This document shows positions 1-7,882 of a stretch of DNA of 64,000 bases, one piece after another. The notes under the pieces were generated by a model. It was not told the DNA's origin. It searched no databases and saw nothing but the letters and a program-made list of their open reading frames with translations. Positions within the stretch are counted from its first letter, which is position 1. The number at the start of each line of letters is the position of its first letter. The DNA lies in the NCBI GenBank assembly GCA_964022265.1, contig CAXHZX010000010.1, positions 1 to 64,000 of the forward strand. The letters run 5' to 3'. The translations under genes were made by a program, and so were the position numbers. This DNA is from Njordibacter sp964022265. Its GTDB lineage: Bacteria; Pseudomonadota; Gammaproteobacteria; Pseudomonadales; Balneatricaceae.

Positions 1-6
1 AGCATT

Positions 7-44
7 AAAAAAGCCCCCTAGGCGAGAGCCTCGGGGGCTTTTTT
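7..44 (+). terminator. Rho-independent terminator of an upstream gene
   Basis: A 12-bp stem with one mismatch (AGCCCCCTAGGC pairing with GCCTCGGGGGCT) and a GAGA loop is flanked by an A-run and followed by a T-run. It probably ends a gene lying to the left of the window. In gammaproteobacteria that gene is often tuf, but this cannot be seen here. The flanking A and T runs mean it could work in both directions. Confidence 0.85.
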
Positions 45-149
45 GTGCCTAAAATATAGGGCTGCTTACCTACGCGCCATAATAATTCAGCTCAAATTTA
101 CTTTTGGTCTATCTTTAAATGAACCGACTAACCAATGGATTGAGTAAAT

Positions 150-731
150 ATGAACTGTATAAAAGGATTAGCATTATTGATGTTATTGAGCATGGCTTCG
201 GGTTGTGCAGCCATAAACCCCAAACATCCTGAGCCGCTAAACCCAATTTTGGCAGCAGGGATTGAGTCCCAAGCGTGGGTGAGCGACGAATTTGACACAT
301 ACCAAGATAAAAAGGGGTATAAAGCCTTTGCCGTTTCATTGGATTCTCAGCACACAATAGTTGCAACCGGTTTTGCGGATGACAAAGTCAGCAAAAAAGC
401 GGCTCACATGGAAGCTTTGAGGATGTGTGTTCACTATAGCCAAGGAACTGGCCGATGTGTGGTTGTTGATCAACAGGATTCTAAGGGGACGCCAGGGCTT
501 ACCCAACAACAGATAAGCGAGGCTCCTCCTGAGTTGATCGCGCATAGGGATATCATTGAGTACAACAGATACCAAAAAGCACAGGTATCAAAAGCATTCG
601 TCATTGCCGCTTGTTCCGGGCAATCATTTTGGGTTCATAGCCAAAACAACAAACTTCAAGCAGAAAAAAAGCGCTGGCTCAATGCGAACTTAACCGGCAC
701 AGTTCAGACCCATGTTGTTCTCTTTTGGTGA
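150..731 (+). CDS. Predicted lipoprotein, DUF4189-like
   Basis: A 193-residue protein of unknown function. Residues 1-19 form a lipoprotein signal peptide: a Lys at position 5, a hydrophobic core, then the lipobox Ala-Ser-Gly-Cys with Cys19 as the lipid-attachment residue, so a membrane-anchored periplasmic or outer-membrane location is expected. The middle (about 58-108) has the pattern AxxxAL..C followed by a second Cys about ten residues later, reminiscent of DUF4189-type secreted domains. That assignment is tentative. It stands alone after a terminator and is followed on the same strand by another exported-protein gene. The ATG start is preceded by a weak purine-rich stretch. Confidence 0.7.
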   Translation: MNCIKGLALLMLLSMASGCAAINPKHPEPLNPILAAGIESQAWVSDEFDTYQDKKGYKAFAVSLDSQHTIVATGFADDKVSKKAAHMEALRMCVHYSQGTGRCVVVDQQDSKGTPGLTQQQISEAPPELIAHRDIIEYNRYQKAQVSKAFVIAACSGQSFWVHSQNNKLQAEKKRWLNANLTGTVQTHVVLFW

Positions 732-759
732 GCGAGTAATTTTTTAAAGGAGAAATTCT

Positions 760-846
760 TTGAGTGATGCTCAATTAGAACCTAGTTATTTTTTGTTGAC
801 GCTAAAACTACGTGTGTTTTTCTTGATGGATGCGCAGGGTGTTTAG
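760..846 (+). CDS. Possible 28-codon leader ORF overlapping the next gene
   Basis: A TTG codon at 760 lies 7 bases after a good Shine-Dalgarno sequence (AAGGAG, 747-752) and opens 28 codons that end at TAG 844-846. It overlaps the ATG of the following gene (830) in another frame by 17 bases, and that gene has no ribosome-binding site of its own. This fits translational coupling or a leader peptide. Alternatively it is the remnant of a longer N-terminus separated by a frameshift. The peptide resembles nothing I recognise. Confidence 0.3.
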   Translation: MSDAQLEPSYFLLTLKLRVFFLMDAQGV

Positions 847-1537
847 TTTTTCGGCGCTTGGCCTTTTGATAGCCTTGATGTTCCCCTTTGCTGCACATGC
901 TGATGGTTCTAACAAATATCAATATGAGCACTTTGAGAGTCAGTTGGGCTATTTTAAAACCATTACTATGGGTCAGTATGCCGACAACAATGATCAGAGG
1001 ATTTGGAAATGGGTAAACGACATAAACATATTCGTGAAAGGAGACATCTCCACTTTATTGAGCAGTGATCTAGATTCACTCATTTCAGAAATTAATCTTA
1101 TGATCAGCCCAATCCAATTAAAAAGGGTAGACTCTGAGGAGCACGCCAACTATTTTATCTTCTTAGGCTCAGCCAAAAATTATTTAAATTTTGAACCTAA
1201 CATCTCGCCTGAACAAGTAGAGTCGGGCAATGCTTATTATATAGATGCTAATTCAGAATATGAAATTATCAGCGGTTCAATGTACTTTGATCTAATTTTG
1301 CTCAAAAAGAATTTACACAGAAAGTTTATTCTTAGGGATCTATTATCTAAGTCATTGGGCACCTCATTTGAATCTCGACAATATGCAGACAGTGTGTTCG
1401 CTGCTTTCCCATTTAAGAAATTAACAACAAAGTACTCCAACTTTGATAAAACCATTATCAGTAAGCTATACAGCGAATGCGTTAAAGCAGGTATGGACAA
1501 GTTTGAAGTTGATTACGCCCTTCTTAATGAGTGTTAA
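830..1537 (+). CDS. Exported protein, DUF2927-like
   Basis: A 235-residue protein of unknown function. Residues 1-24 look like a Sec signal peptide ending Ala-His-Ala before Asp25. The mature part resembles DUF2927 proteins: an early Trp-rich segment leading into a beta strand (IWKWVNDINIFVKG, about 63-76), a central 'HANYFIFLG' strand, then near the C-terminus the family-like stretches LRDLLSKSLG and LYSECVKAGM. I see no HExxH metalloprotease motif. The gene is visibly richer in A and T than the ribosomal genes downstream, which hints at separate acquisition. The start lacks a ribosome-binding site, so translation may depend on the small ORF at 760. Confidence 0.65.
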   Translation: MRRVFSFSALGLLIALMFPFAAHADGSNKYQYEHFESQLGYFKTITMGQYADNNDQRIWKWVNDINIFVKGDISTLLSSDLDSLISEINLMISPIQLKRVDSEEHANYFIFLGSAKNYLNFEPNISPEQVESGNAYYIDANSEYEIISGSMYFDLILLKKNLHRKFILRDLLSKSLGTSFESRQYADSVFAAFPFKKLTTKYSNFDKTIISKLYSECVKAGMDKFEVDYALLNEC

Positions 1538-1740
1538 TTAGCCACTAACTGTGGGATTTGTTGCAGGGTCTACCATTACTAATGCCACCAAAATACAGTG
1601 TTAGAGGGCGACCAAATGCAATGGGAAGACTGGAACAATGGACCCCTGTTGTTGTTTAAAGACTTTGTAGCGTCGTTTGACCACGCTAGGGGTGGAAGCA
1701 TAACAAAAGTGAACTAAAGCCCTTGCCCGCCAGCAGCACT
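1538..1740. other. Intergenic stretch with a possible gene remnant
   Basis: About 200 bases between the DUF2927-like gene and the convergent alkC-like gene. The only structure I see is a 33-codon open frame on the + strand (ATG 1616 to TAA 1717) with acidic and aromatic residues and a balanced composition, reading like the C-terminal end of a protein (it contains LLLFKDFVASFDHA). It has no ribosome-binding site and its frame is closed by a stop about 35 bases upstream of the ATG. It may be a decayed gene end or chance. Confidence 0.2.
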
Positions 1741-2859
1741 TTAAATGGACTCATTAAGCTCAAATGTGGCTAAGTGGCTCCATTGGCCATTAATGATAAT
1801 GTCTATGCGGTGCGTGCCAGCGTAATGGGTGCGGGTAGAAAGGTTGGCTAGGTTTACTTTTTTACTGAGTGTTTTTTCTTGTGCTGCGCCAAGTTCAATC
1901 TTGCACCACTTATACACCTTAGCTTTAGGTTTGCCATTGGCTTTAATGTAGTGAATAGCAAAATCTACCATCAGGGCTTTGTTGCTTTGGCCTTGGTTGT
2001 GCAGCTTGGTGTGTATATGAATGTGTGACCCAATGTGAGTATGGGTGGGTGCCACTTGGTTATGCGTGACACAAATATTATCTGCATTGTTGTAACCCAA
2101 TAAGGCCAGTGCTTTGGGTTCGCTGCGTTTCACTGCTGAACGCAGGGCGTGGCTAATTACCCAGTCACGAAGTGGGTTACTGTTGCTTTGCCATTGTTCT
2201 AAAAGGCTATACACAAGCTGGGCATGATCTTTGCTGATGTCATTGAGGTTGTTCGCTACCGATCGCCTAACGTACAGCTTGGGGTCGTCTTTAAGCACTT
2301 CTAGAAAACCAATAATAGGTGTGGGGTCGGCCTGTAATTCACGCAAGTGGCTAGCCCAAGGTAATCTAGGCCTTGTGCCCTCAGACACTAAGCGCCTTAT
2401 ATGAGGGTTGTCATCTTTTACCCAAGTTTCAAACAGCTCAAAACATTGGCTTGGGTATTTTTCTATAAAGGCGCGAATACTAAACTCTGCGCTAAAGCGC
2501 TGGGTGATTTGATATTGAGCCTGCATTGATATTTCAAAGTGCTCTAGCCCATAGTTGCTTACAAATAGGCTAAAAGGTAGGTGTAAAAAGCTAAGGTCAC
2601 TAAAGTCGGTGGTGGAGGGGTGCGCCGGCCCAAGGCTTTCAAGCAAAATAGTAATGGCGCTAGGGTAATGTTTGGGTAGGTGGGTGTGTAAGCATTGGGC
2701 AATATAGTGGCAGCGCGGCATTAGCTCTAGCGCGTCATAGCCCTTTGCAAAATCTTGGGTGAAGCCTTCAACGTTAAAGCCAGGCATGGTTTGGCTTATG
2801 CGTGTGGCGATGGTGAGCACCATAGCTTGGTTTACTGAATCTTTTAAAAGGTCTGCCAT
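1741..2859 (-). CDS. alkC: AlkC-family DNA alkylation repair glycosylase
   Basis: Predicted HEAT-like-repeat DNA glycosylase that removes alkylated bases such as 3-methyladenine without base flipping. From the ATG at 2859 it has 372 residues; an upstream TTG at 2883 would add eight. Residues about 1-265 are helical HEAT-type repeats carrying the family-like stretches RRLVSEGTRPRLPWA and YVRRSVANNLNDISKDH. Residues about 280-370 are beta-rich and match the extra Ig-like domain known in one AlkC subgroup. The related AlkD family is the alternative, but the SEGTRPRLPWA-type motif and C-terminal domain favour AlkC. It is transcribed away from the ribosomal operon and converges with the genes to its left. 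Confidence 0.8.
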   Translation of the reverse strand: MADLLKDSVNQAMVLTIATRISQTMPGFNVEGFTQDFAKGYDALELMPRCHYIAQCLHTHLPKHYPSAITILLESLGPAHPSTTDFSDLSFLHLPFSLFVSNYGLEHFEISMQAQYQITQRFSAEFSIRAFIEKYPSQCFELFETWVKDDNPHIRRLVSEGTRPRLPWASHLRELQADPTPIIGFLEVLKDDPKLYVRRSVANNLNDISKDHAQLVYSLLEQWQSNSNPLRDWVISHALRSAVKRSEPKALALLGYNNADNICVTHNQVAPTHTHIGSHIHIHTKLHNQGQSNKALMVDFAIHYIKANGKPKAKVYKWCKIELGAAQEKTLSKKVNLANLSTRTHYAGTHRIDIIINGQWSHLATFELNESI

Positions 2860-2977
2860 ATAAATACTGCTGTCTAAAAACAAAGGGCATAGTGAGGGGT
2901 TTAGTATAGGCTAATTCACAAACCCATAAATGGCTTTGTGGCCTTTAGCCTTCCTCTTTTTAGGTTGTGATATGAGG

Positions 2978-3013
2978 TTGCATCTGGGGGCGTAATCCCG
3001 TACAATCCCGTAC
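2978..3013 (+). promoter_or_regulatory. Predicted sigma-70 promoter of the S10 operon
   Basis: TTGCAT (2978-2983), a 17-base spacer and TACAAT (3001-3006) form a good sigma-70 promoter about 95 bases before rpsJ, leaving a leader of about 87 bases. The -10 element lies inside a perfect tandem duplication of the decamer AATCCCGTAC (2994-3003 and 3004-3013). Confidence 0.65.
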
Positions 3014-3099
3014 CCATTTTATTTGGGCCAGATGGATTTTTCTTTTTTGGCGCTGGAGTGGGCTAGATTTAACCCGTTTAAAGAAGGTTGTAGTCGATA

Positions 3100-3411
3100 A
3101 TGCAAAACCAAAAAATCCGTATTCGGTTGAAGGCTTTTGATCATCGTCTGATTGATTCTTCTACGTTGGAAATCGTAGACACTGCTAAACGCACTGGCGC
3201 CCAGGTTCGTGGTCCTATTCCACTACCTACTCGCAAAGAGCGTTTTACAGTATTGACCTCACCGCACGTTAACAAAGACGCGCGTGATCAATACGAAATC
3301 CGCACCCATAAGCGTGTTCTAGACATCGTTGACCCTACAGAAAAAACTGTAGATGCATTGATGAAGCTAGACCTTGCTGCGGGCGTAGACGTTCAGATCA
3401 GCTTGAGCTAA
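3100..3411 (+). CDS. rpsJ: 30S ribosomal protein S10
   Basis: Ribosomal protein S10 of the 30S head, which also serves as NusE, partner of NusB in transcription antitermination. The 103 residues equal the E. coli length and contain the conserved core (RGPIPLPTRKERFTVL). It starts at ATG 3100 after a purine-rich GAAGG (3081-3085). It is the first gene of the S10 operon, and an unusually long 138-base spacer separates it from rplC. Confidence 0.98.
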   Translation: MQNQKIRIRLKAFDHRLIDSSTLEIVDTAKRTGAQVRGPIPLPTRKERFTVLTSPHVNKDARDQYEIRTHKRVLDIVDPTEKTVDALMKLDLAAGVDVQISLS

Positions 3412-3549
3412 TCGAATCGTAGTGCCGAAAGGCAGCGTGGCAGCGCTTTAAACTTGCAAAACAACTAATATTTTTCGTGTAATTGACGTGTATCGTCAGC
3501 CGTAGTGGGTAAGCAGCCCCTTGCACAACTGGCAATTTGAGGTAATACA
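3412..3549 (+). other. Structured rpsJ-rplC spacer
   Basis: 138 bases without a gene. It contains a short hairpin with a GAAA tetraloop (TGCC-GAAA-GGCA, 3423-3434) and a second small hairpin (TGACG-TGTAT-CGTCA, 3484-3498). Neither is followed by a T-run, so they are not terminators. A role in transcript processing or as a ribosomal-protein target is possible but unproven. Confidence 0.35.
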
Positions 3550-4188
3550 ATGACTATTGGATTAGTCGGACGGAAGGCGGGCATGACCCGTGTATTCACC
3601 GAAGCAGGTGATTCCGTGCCAGTCACCGTTATCGAGGTTGATCCTAACCGCGTAACGCAAGTGAAGACAGCAGATACTGATGGCTATGCAGCTATTCAGA
3701 TTACTGTTGGCGAACGTCGCGCTTCACGCGTTACTAAGGCTGCTGCAGGCCACTTTGCTAAGGCAAATTCTGCTGCTGGTCGTGGTTTATGGGAAATGCG
3801 CAACGTTGATGGCGAAGAAGTCTCTGTTGGCGACAAGCTAACTGTCGAGCGTTTTGAAGCTGGACAGAAAGTGGACGTTACAGGCCAATCAAAGGGTAAA
3901 GGCTTTCAGGGTGGTATTAAGCGGTGGAACTTCACCATGCAAGATGCAACCCACGGCAACTCACTCTCCCACCGTTCTATCGGATCTATTGGTCAGTGTC
4001 AAACCCCCGGTCGTGTCTGGAAAGGCAAGAAAATGGCGGGTCATATGGGCTCTGAACAAGTTACTACCCAATCACTAGAAATCGTTCGTGTCGACGCAGA
4101 GCATAACCTGCTGTTGATCAAGGGCGCTGTTCCTGGTGCACCAGGTGGTGATGTGATCGTTAGACCTACCGTCAAAATCCGTCGGTAA
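3550..4188 (+). CDS. rplC: 50S ribosomal protein L3
   Basis: Early-assembling 50S protein that binds 23S rRNA near its 3' end and reaches the peptidyl-transferase region. 212 residues, close to the E. coli 209. The C-terminal loop contains GSIGQCQTPGRVWKGKKMAG; the Gln in the GQxQTPG segment is the site methylated by PrmB in E. coli, and it is conserved here. Start ATG 3550 follows GAGGTAA. Confidence 0.98.
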   Translation: MTIGLVGRKAGMTRVFTEAGDSVPVTVIEVDPNRVTQVKTADTDGYAAIQITVGERRASRVTKAAAGHFAKANSAAGRGLWEMRNVDGEEVSVGDKLTVERFEAGQKVDVTGQSKGKGFQGGIKRWNFTMQDATHGNSLSHRSIGSIGQCQTPGRVWKGKKMAGHMGSEQVTTQSLEIVRVDAEHNLLLIKGAVPGAPGGDVIVRPTVKIRR

Positions 4189-4204
4189 GGCTTAGGAGAA
4201 TATC

Positions 4205-4807
4205 ATGAATTTAAATCTTGTCGCAGGTGGTTCAGTTGAAGTGTCCGAAGTAGCCTTTGGTCGTGACTTTAATGAAGCGCTTGTTCATCAAGTAGTTAAC
4301 GCATATCTAGCTGGCGGCCGTCAAGGTACTCGCAAGCAGAAGACCCGTTCAGAAGTGAGCGGTGGCGGTCGTAAGCCCTGGAACCAAAAGGGTACAGGTC
4401 GTGCGCGTGCTGGTACTATCCGTAGCCCAATTTGGGTTGGCGGTGGTCGTGCATTTGCAGCTCGTCCTCAAGATCACTCACAAAAAGTAAACCGCAAGAT
4501 GTACCGCGCAGCGATGCAATGCATCTTGGCTGAGCTAGTACGTCAAGAGCGTTTGATTGTTGTTGAAACTTTCGAAATTGCTGAAGCTAAAACAAAGGTA
4601 ATGCTTGCTAAGCTAGCCGAGTTTGATGCTACCGACGCACTAATTGTGACTGAAGCTGTAGAAACGGATCTATATTTAGCCGCTCGTAACATTCCTAAGA
4701 TTGACGTCGTTGATGCCGCTGGCATTAACCCTGTTAGCCTAGTAGGAAGCGAGAAGGTTATCGTAACCGTTGCTGCTCTGAAGAAGATCGAGGAGTTGCT
4801 AGGATGA
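4205..4807 (+). CDS. rplD: 50S ribosomal protein L4
   Basis: 50S protein with a long loop lining the exit tunnel; in E. coli it also represses the S10 operon by attenuation and translational control of the leader. 200 residues (E. coli 201). The tunnel loop is visible as GGRKPWNQKGTGRARAG near residues 56-72. Its stop overlaps the rplW start (ATGA), giving tight translational coupling. Confidence 0.97.
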   Translation: MNLNLVAGGSVEVSEVAFGRDFNEALVHQVVNAYLAGGRQGTRKQKTRSEVSGGGRKPWNQKGTGRARAGTIRSPIWVGGGRAFAARPQDHSQKVNRKMYRAAMQCILAELVRQERLIVVETFEIAEAKTKVMLAKLAEFDATDALIVTEAVETDLYLAARNIPKIDVVDAAGINPVSLVGSEKVIVTVAALKKIEELLG

Positions 4808-5100
4808 ACCAGGAACGCATTTATCAAGTACTGTTAGGCCCACACATTTCTGAAAAAGCTACTATCGTTGCTGACGACGGTGGTCAGGTTGTTTTCCGCG
4901 TTGCCGCGGATGCGACTAAGCCAGAAATCAAAAAGGCTGTAGAGCAGTTGTTCGAAGTTAAAGTGGCGTCTGTTCGCGTACTTAATGCCAAGGGTAAGAC
5001 AAAACGCACCCGTTACGGCATTGGGAACAAAGACAACATCCGTAAAGCGTACATTCGCTTAGCGGAAGGCCATGACATCGATTTCATCGCTGAGGCGTAA
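4804..5100 (+). CDS. rplW: 50S ribosomal protein L23
   Basis: 50S protein at the tunnel exit, docking site of trigger factor and SRP. 98 residues (E. coli 100), starting with MNQERIYQVLLGPHISEKA, the usual N-terminal signature with 'P-x-x-(S/T)EK'. Starts within the last codons of rplD (4-base overlap). Confidence 0.97.
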   Translation: MNQERIYQVLLGPHISEKATIVADDGGQVVFRVAADATKPEIKKAVEQLFEVKVASVRVLNAKGKTKRTRYGIGNKDNIRKAYIRLAEGHDIDFIAEA

Positions 5101-5110
5101 GGAGAAGCAC

Positions 5111-5938
5111 ATGTCTGTAGTTAAGTGTAAACCTACTTCTCCGGGTCGTCGTCACGTCATTAAAGTCGTACACGCTGATCTTCACAAAGGCAAGCCATAC
5201 GCTCCTTTGTTAGAGAAGAAGTCAAAGTCTGGCGGTCGTAACAACAACGGCCGTATCACTACTCGTCACATTGGTGGTGGTCATAAGCAGCATTATCGTG
5301 TGGTCGATTTCAAGCGTAACAAAGATGGCATTCCAGCCACTGTTGAGCGTATTGAATACGATCCAAACCGTACTGCAAATATCGCACTTGTGCTTTATGC
5401 AGACGGCGAACGTCGGTACATCATTGCCTCTAAAGGCATGAAGTCTGGTGATCAAATCATCTCTGGTGCAGATGCACCGATTAAGAGTGGTAACACCATG
5501 CCTCTGCGCAACATCCCATTGGGTAGCGTAGTGCACTGCGTTGAAATGAAAGTAGGTAAGGGTGCGCAAATCGCTCGTTCTGCTGGTGCCTCTGTGCAGC
5601 TAGTAGCTCGTGAAGGCGATTACGCTACATTACGTCTACGTTCCGGCGAAATGCGTAAAATTCGCGTTGAGTGTAAAGCCACTCTAGGCGAAGTAAGCAA
5701 CTCCGAGCATAGCCTTCGGTCATTGGGTAAGGCTGGCGCCTCCCGCTGGCGTGGTGTTCGTCCTACCGTTCGCGGTGTGGCAATGAACCCAGTAGATCAC
5801 CCGCATGGTGGTGGTGAAGGTCGTACTTCTGGTGGTCGTCACCCTGTTTCACCATGGGGTACTCCTACTAAGGGATACAAAACTCGTAGCAACAAACGCA
5901 CTGACAAACTTATTGTTCGTCGTCGTAACGCTAAATAA
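5111..5938 (+). CDS. rplB: 50S ribosomal protein L2
   Basis: Universal 50S protein needed for subunit association and peptidyl-transferase assembly. 275 residues from the ATG at 5111, which follows AAGGAG; E. coli has 273. The conserved NPVDHPHGGGEG segment near the C-terminus contains the His implicated in peptidyl transfer. The reading frame stays open upstream into rplW, but family length and the ribosome-binding site fix this start. Confidence 0.98.
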   Translation: MSVVKCKPTSPGRRHVIKVVHADLHKGKPYAPLLEKKSKSGGRNNNGRITTRHIGGGHKQHYRVVDFKRNKDGIPATVERIEYDPNRTANIALVLYADGERRYIIASKGMKSGDQIISGADAPIKSGNTMPLRNIPLGSVVHCVEMKVGKGAQIARSAGASVQLVAREGDYATLRLRSGEMRKIRVECKATLGEVSNSEHSLRSLGKAGASRWRGVRPTVRGVAMNPVDHPHGGGEGRTSGGRHPVSPWGTPTKGYKTRSNKRTDKLIVRRRNAK

Positions 5939-5956
5939 CTTAAAGAGGATACGGCT

Positions 5957-6232
5957 GTGCCACGTTCACTAAAGAAAGGTCCTTTCATCGACCTTCATTT
6001 GTTGAAAAAGGTTGAGACTGCAGTTGAAATGAACGAACGTCGACCAATTAAAACTTGGTCTCGTCGCTCGACGATCTTCCCTAACTTTGTAGGGTTGACG
6101 ATTGCAGTCCATAACGGACGCCAACACGTACCAGTTTTCGTAACAGAAGACATGGTAGGGCATAAACTCGGCGAATTTTCTGCTACCAGGACCTACAAGG
6201 GTCATGCAGCAGATAAGAAAGCCAAGCGTTAA
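5957..6232 (+). CDS. rpsS: 30S ribosomal protein S19
   Basis: 30S head protein that pairs with S13 near the A-site tRNA. 91 residues (E. coli 92), beginning PRSLKKGPFID after a GTG initiation codon; the upstream AGAGGAT (5944-5950) is its ribosome-binding site. The last base of its stop codon is shared with a non-used ATG in front of rplV. Confidence 0.97.
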   Translation: MPRSLKKGPFIDLHLLKKVETAVEMNERRPIKTWSRRSTIFPNFVGLTIAVHNGRQHVPVFVTEDMVGHKLGEFSATRTYKGHAADKKAKR

Positions 6233-6243
6233 TGGAGAATATG

Positions 6244-6576
6244 ATGGAAGTCACCGCAAAACACATGGGTGCCAGAATATCTGCTCAAAAAGCGCGTTTG
6301 GTTGTCGATCAAATTCGCGGAAAGCGCGTTGATGAAGCACTTACAATTCTATCTTACAGCCCTAAAAAAGCTGCGCAGTTAGTTAAGAAGGTGTTGGATT
6401 CAGCAATCGCTAATGCAGAACATAACAACGGTCTAGACGTTGACGAATTAGCAGTAACTACTGCGTTTGTTGACGAAGGTATGACCATGAAGCGTATCAG
6501 TCCACGTGCCAAAGGCCGTGCAGACCGAATTTTAAAGCGTTCATGTCATATTACTTTGAAAGTCGCTGAGAAATAG
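6244..6576 (+). CDS. rplV: 50S ribosomal protein L22
   Basis: 50S protein whose hairpin loop helps line the exit tunnel, where macrolide resistance changes occur. Three in-frame ATGs exist (6232, 6241, 6244). The last gives 110 residues starting MEVTAKH, exactly the E. coli length and N-terminal pattern, and has GGAG at a proper 6-base distance, so I chose it. The conserved PRAKGRADRILKR segment lies near residues 88-100. Confidence 0.97.
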   Translation: MEVTAKHMGARISAQKARLVVDQIRGKRVDEALTILSYSPKKAAQLVKKVLDSAIANAEHNNGLDVDELAVTTAFVDEGMTMKRISPRAKGRADRILKRSCHITLKVAEK

Positions 6577-6584
6577 GAGCTACC

Positions 6585-7265
6585 ATGGGACAGAAAATAC
6601 ATCCTACGGGTATTCGTCTTGGTATTGTGAAGGACCATACCTCTACTTGGTATGCGAACCGCTCTGCTTACGCGACTAACCTGTTACAGGACTTAAAAGT
6701 TCGTGCCTTTTTGGAGCAACGCTTAGAGCGTGCTTCAGTAAGCCGCATTGACATTGAGCGTCCTGCTCAAAATGCACGTATTACAATTCACACAGCTCGC
6801 CCAGGTATCGTTATCGGTAAGAAAGGCGAAGATGTAGAGAAGCTACGTAATGAATGTTCTAAGATGATGGGCGTGCCTGTGCACATCAACATCGAAGAAA
6901 TTCGTAAGCCAGAATTGGATGCGAAACTCGTTGCACAAAGTGTAGCTGGCCAATTGGAGCGTCGGGTTATGTTCCGTCGTGCCATGAAGCGCGCTGTACA
7001 AAACGCCATGCGTCTGGGTGCCGAAGGTATCAAGATTCAGCTAGGTGGTCGTCTTGGTGGTGCTGAAATCGCACGCTCCGAGTGGTACCGTGAAGGTCGC
7101 GTACCACTGCACACTTTCCGTGCAGACATCGACTACGCTACCTATGAAGCCAATACTACGTATGGCATCATCGGCGTTAAAGTGTGGATTTTTAAAGGCG
7201 AAATTCTAGGTGGTTTGGACGAAGTCCGCGCTGCTAAGAGTAACGCTGCGAAAAAAGCTAAATAG
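6585..7265 (+). CDS. rpsC: 30S ribosomal protein S3
   Basis: 30S protein of the mRNA entry channel with RNA helicase-type activity together with S4 and S5. 226 residues (E. coli 233). Begins MGQKIHPTGIRLGI and has a type II KH domain whose GKKGE loop follows ARPGIVI. The C-terminal tail is a little shorter than in E. coli. The ribosome-binding site is AGGAG at 6576-6580, just before the ATG. Confidence 0.98.
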   Translation: MGQKIHPTGIRLGIVKDHTSTWYANRSAYATNLLQDLKVRAFLEQRLERASVSRIDIERPAQNARITIHTARPGIVIGKKGEDVEKLRNECSKMMGVPVHINIEEIRKPELDAKLVAQSVAGQLERRVMFRRAMKRAVQNAMRLGAEGIKIQLGGRLGGAEIARSEWYREGRVPLHTFRADIDYATYEANTTYGIIGVKVWIFKGEILGGLDEVRAAKSNAAKKAK

Positions 7266-7276
7266 GGGATACTGTA

Positions 7277-7690
7277 ATGTTGCAACCTAAACGCACAAAA
7301 TTCCGCAAAATGCATAAAGGCCGTAACCGTGGTCTTGCACTTCGCGGTAGTAAAGTAAGCTTTGGTGAATTTGGTCTTAAGGCTACTGGCCGTGGCCGTA
7401 TTACTGCTCGTCAAATTGAAGCGGCACGTCGTACTATGACGCGTCACATCAAACGTGGTGGTAAGATCTGGATCCGAGTTTTCCCAGACAAGCCGATTAC
7501 TCAAAAGCCTCTTGAAGTTCGTCAAGGTAAGGGTAAGGGTAACGTTGAATATTGGATTGCCCAAATTCAGCCAGGCAAAGTCTTGTTTGAAATGGAAGGT
7601 GTACCTGAGAAATTGGCTTCCGAAGCGTTCACGCTTGCTGCAGCTAAATTGCCGGTTGCCACCACTTTTGTTAAGCGGACGGTGATGTAA
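7277..7690 (+). CDS. rplP: 50S ribosomal protein L16
   Basis: 50S protein near the A- and P-site tRNA elbows, needed late in assembly. 137 residues (E. coli 136) starting MLQPKRTKFRKMHKGRNRG, the diagnostic N-terminus, with the conserved GKGKGNVEYW loop near 80-90. Its stop TAA shares a base with the rpmC ATG. Confidence 0.98.
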   Translation: MLQPKRTKFRKMHKGRNRGLALRGSKVSFGEFGLKATGRGRITARQIEAARRTMTRHIKRGGKIWIRVFPDKPITQKPLEVRQGKGKGNVEYWIAQIQPGKVLFEMEGVPEKLASEAFTLAAAKLPVATTFVKRTVM

Positions 7691-7881
7691 TGAAATCTGT
7701 TGAAATGCGTGAAAAATCTGTTGATGAGCTAGAAGCGTCTTTACTGGAACTATTAAAGGAACAGTTTAACCTTCGTATGCAAAAAGCATCAGGTCAGTTA
7801 GGTCAGTCTCACCTATTGGGACAAGCGCGTCGTGATATCGCCCGCGTAAAGACTATTCTTAACGAAAAGGCAGGTAATTGA
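7690..7881 (+). CDS. rpmC: 50S ribosomal protein L29
   Basis: Small helical-hairpin 50S protein beside L23 at the tunnel exit. 63 residues, the same as E. coli, with the conserved LFNLRMQ-type helix (here QFNLRMQKASGQL) and RDIARVKTIL. One-base overlap with rplP. Confidence 0.97.
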   Translation: MKSVEMREKSVDELEASLLELLKEQFNLRMQKASGQLGQSHLLGQARRDIARVKTILNEKAGN

Positions 7882-7882
7882 T

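Noticed and set aside
3480..3520. TTGACG at 3483 as an internal promoter before rplC
   Set aside because: No acceptable -10 lies 15-19 bases downstream; the TTGACG is part of a small hairpin.
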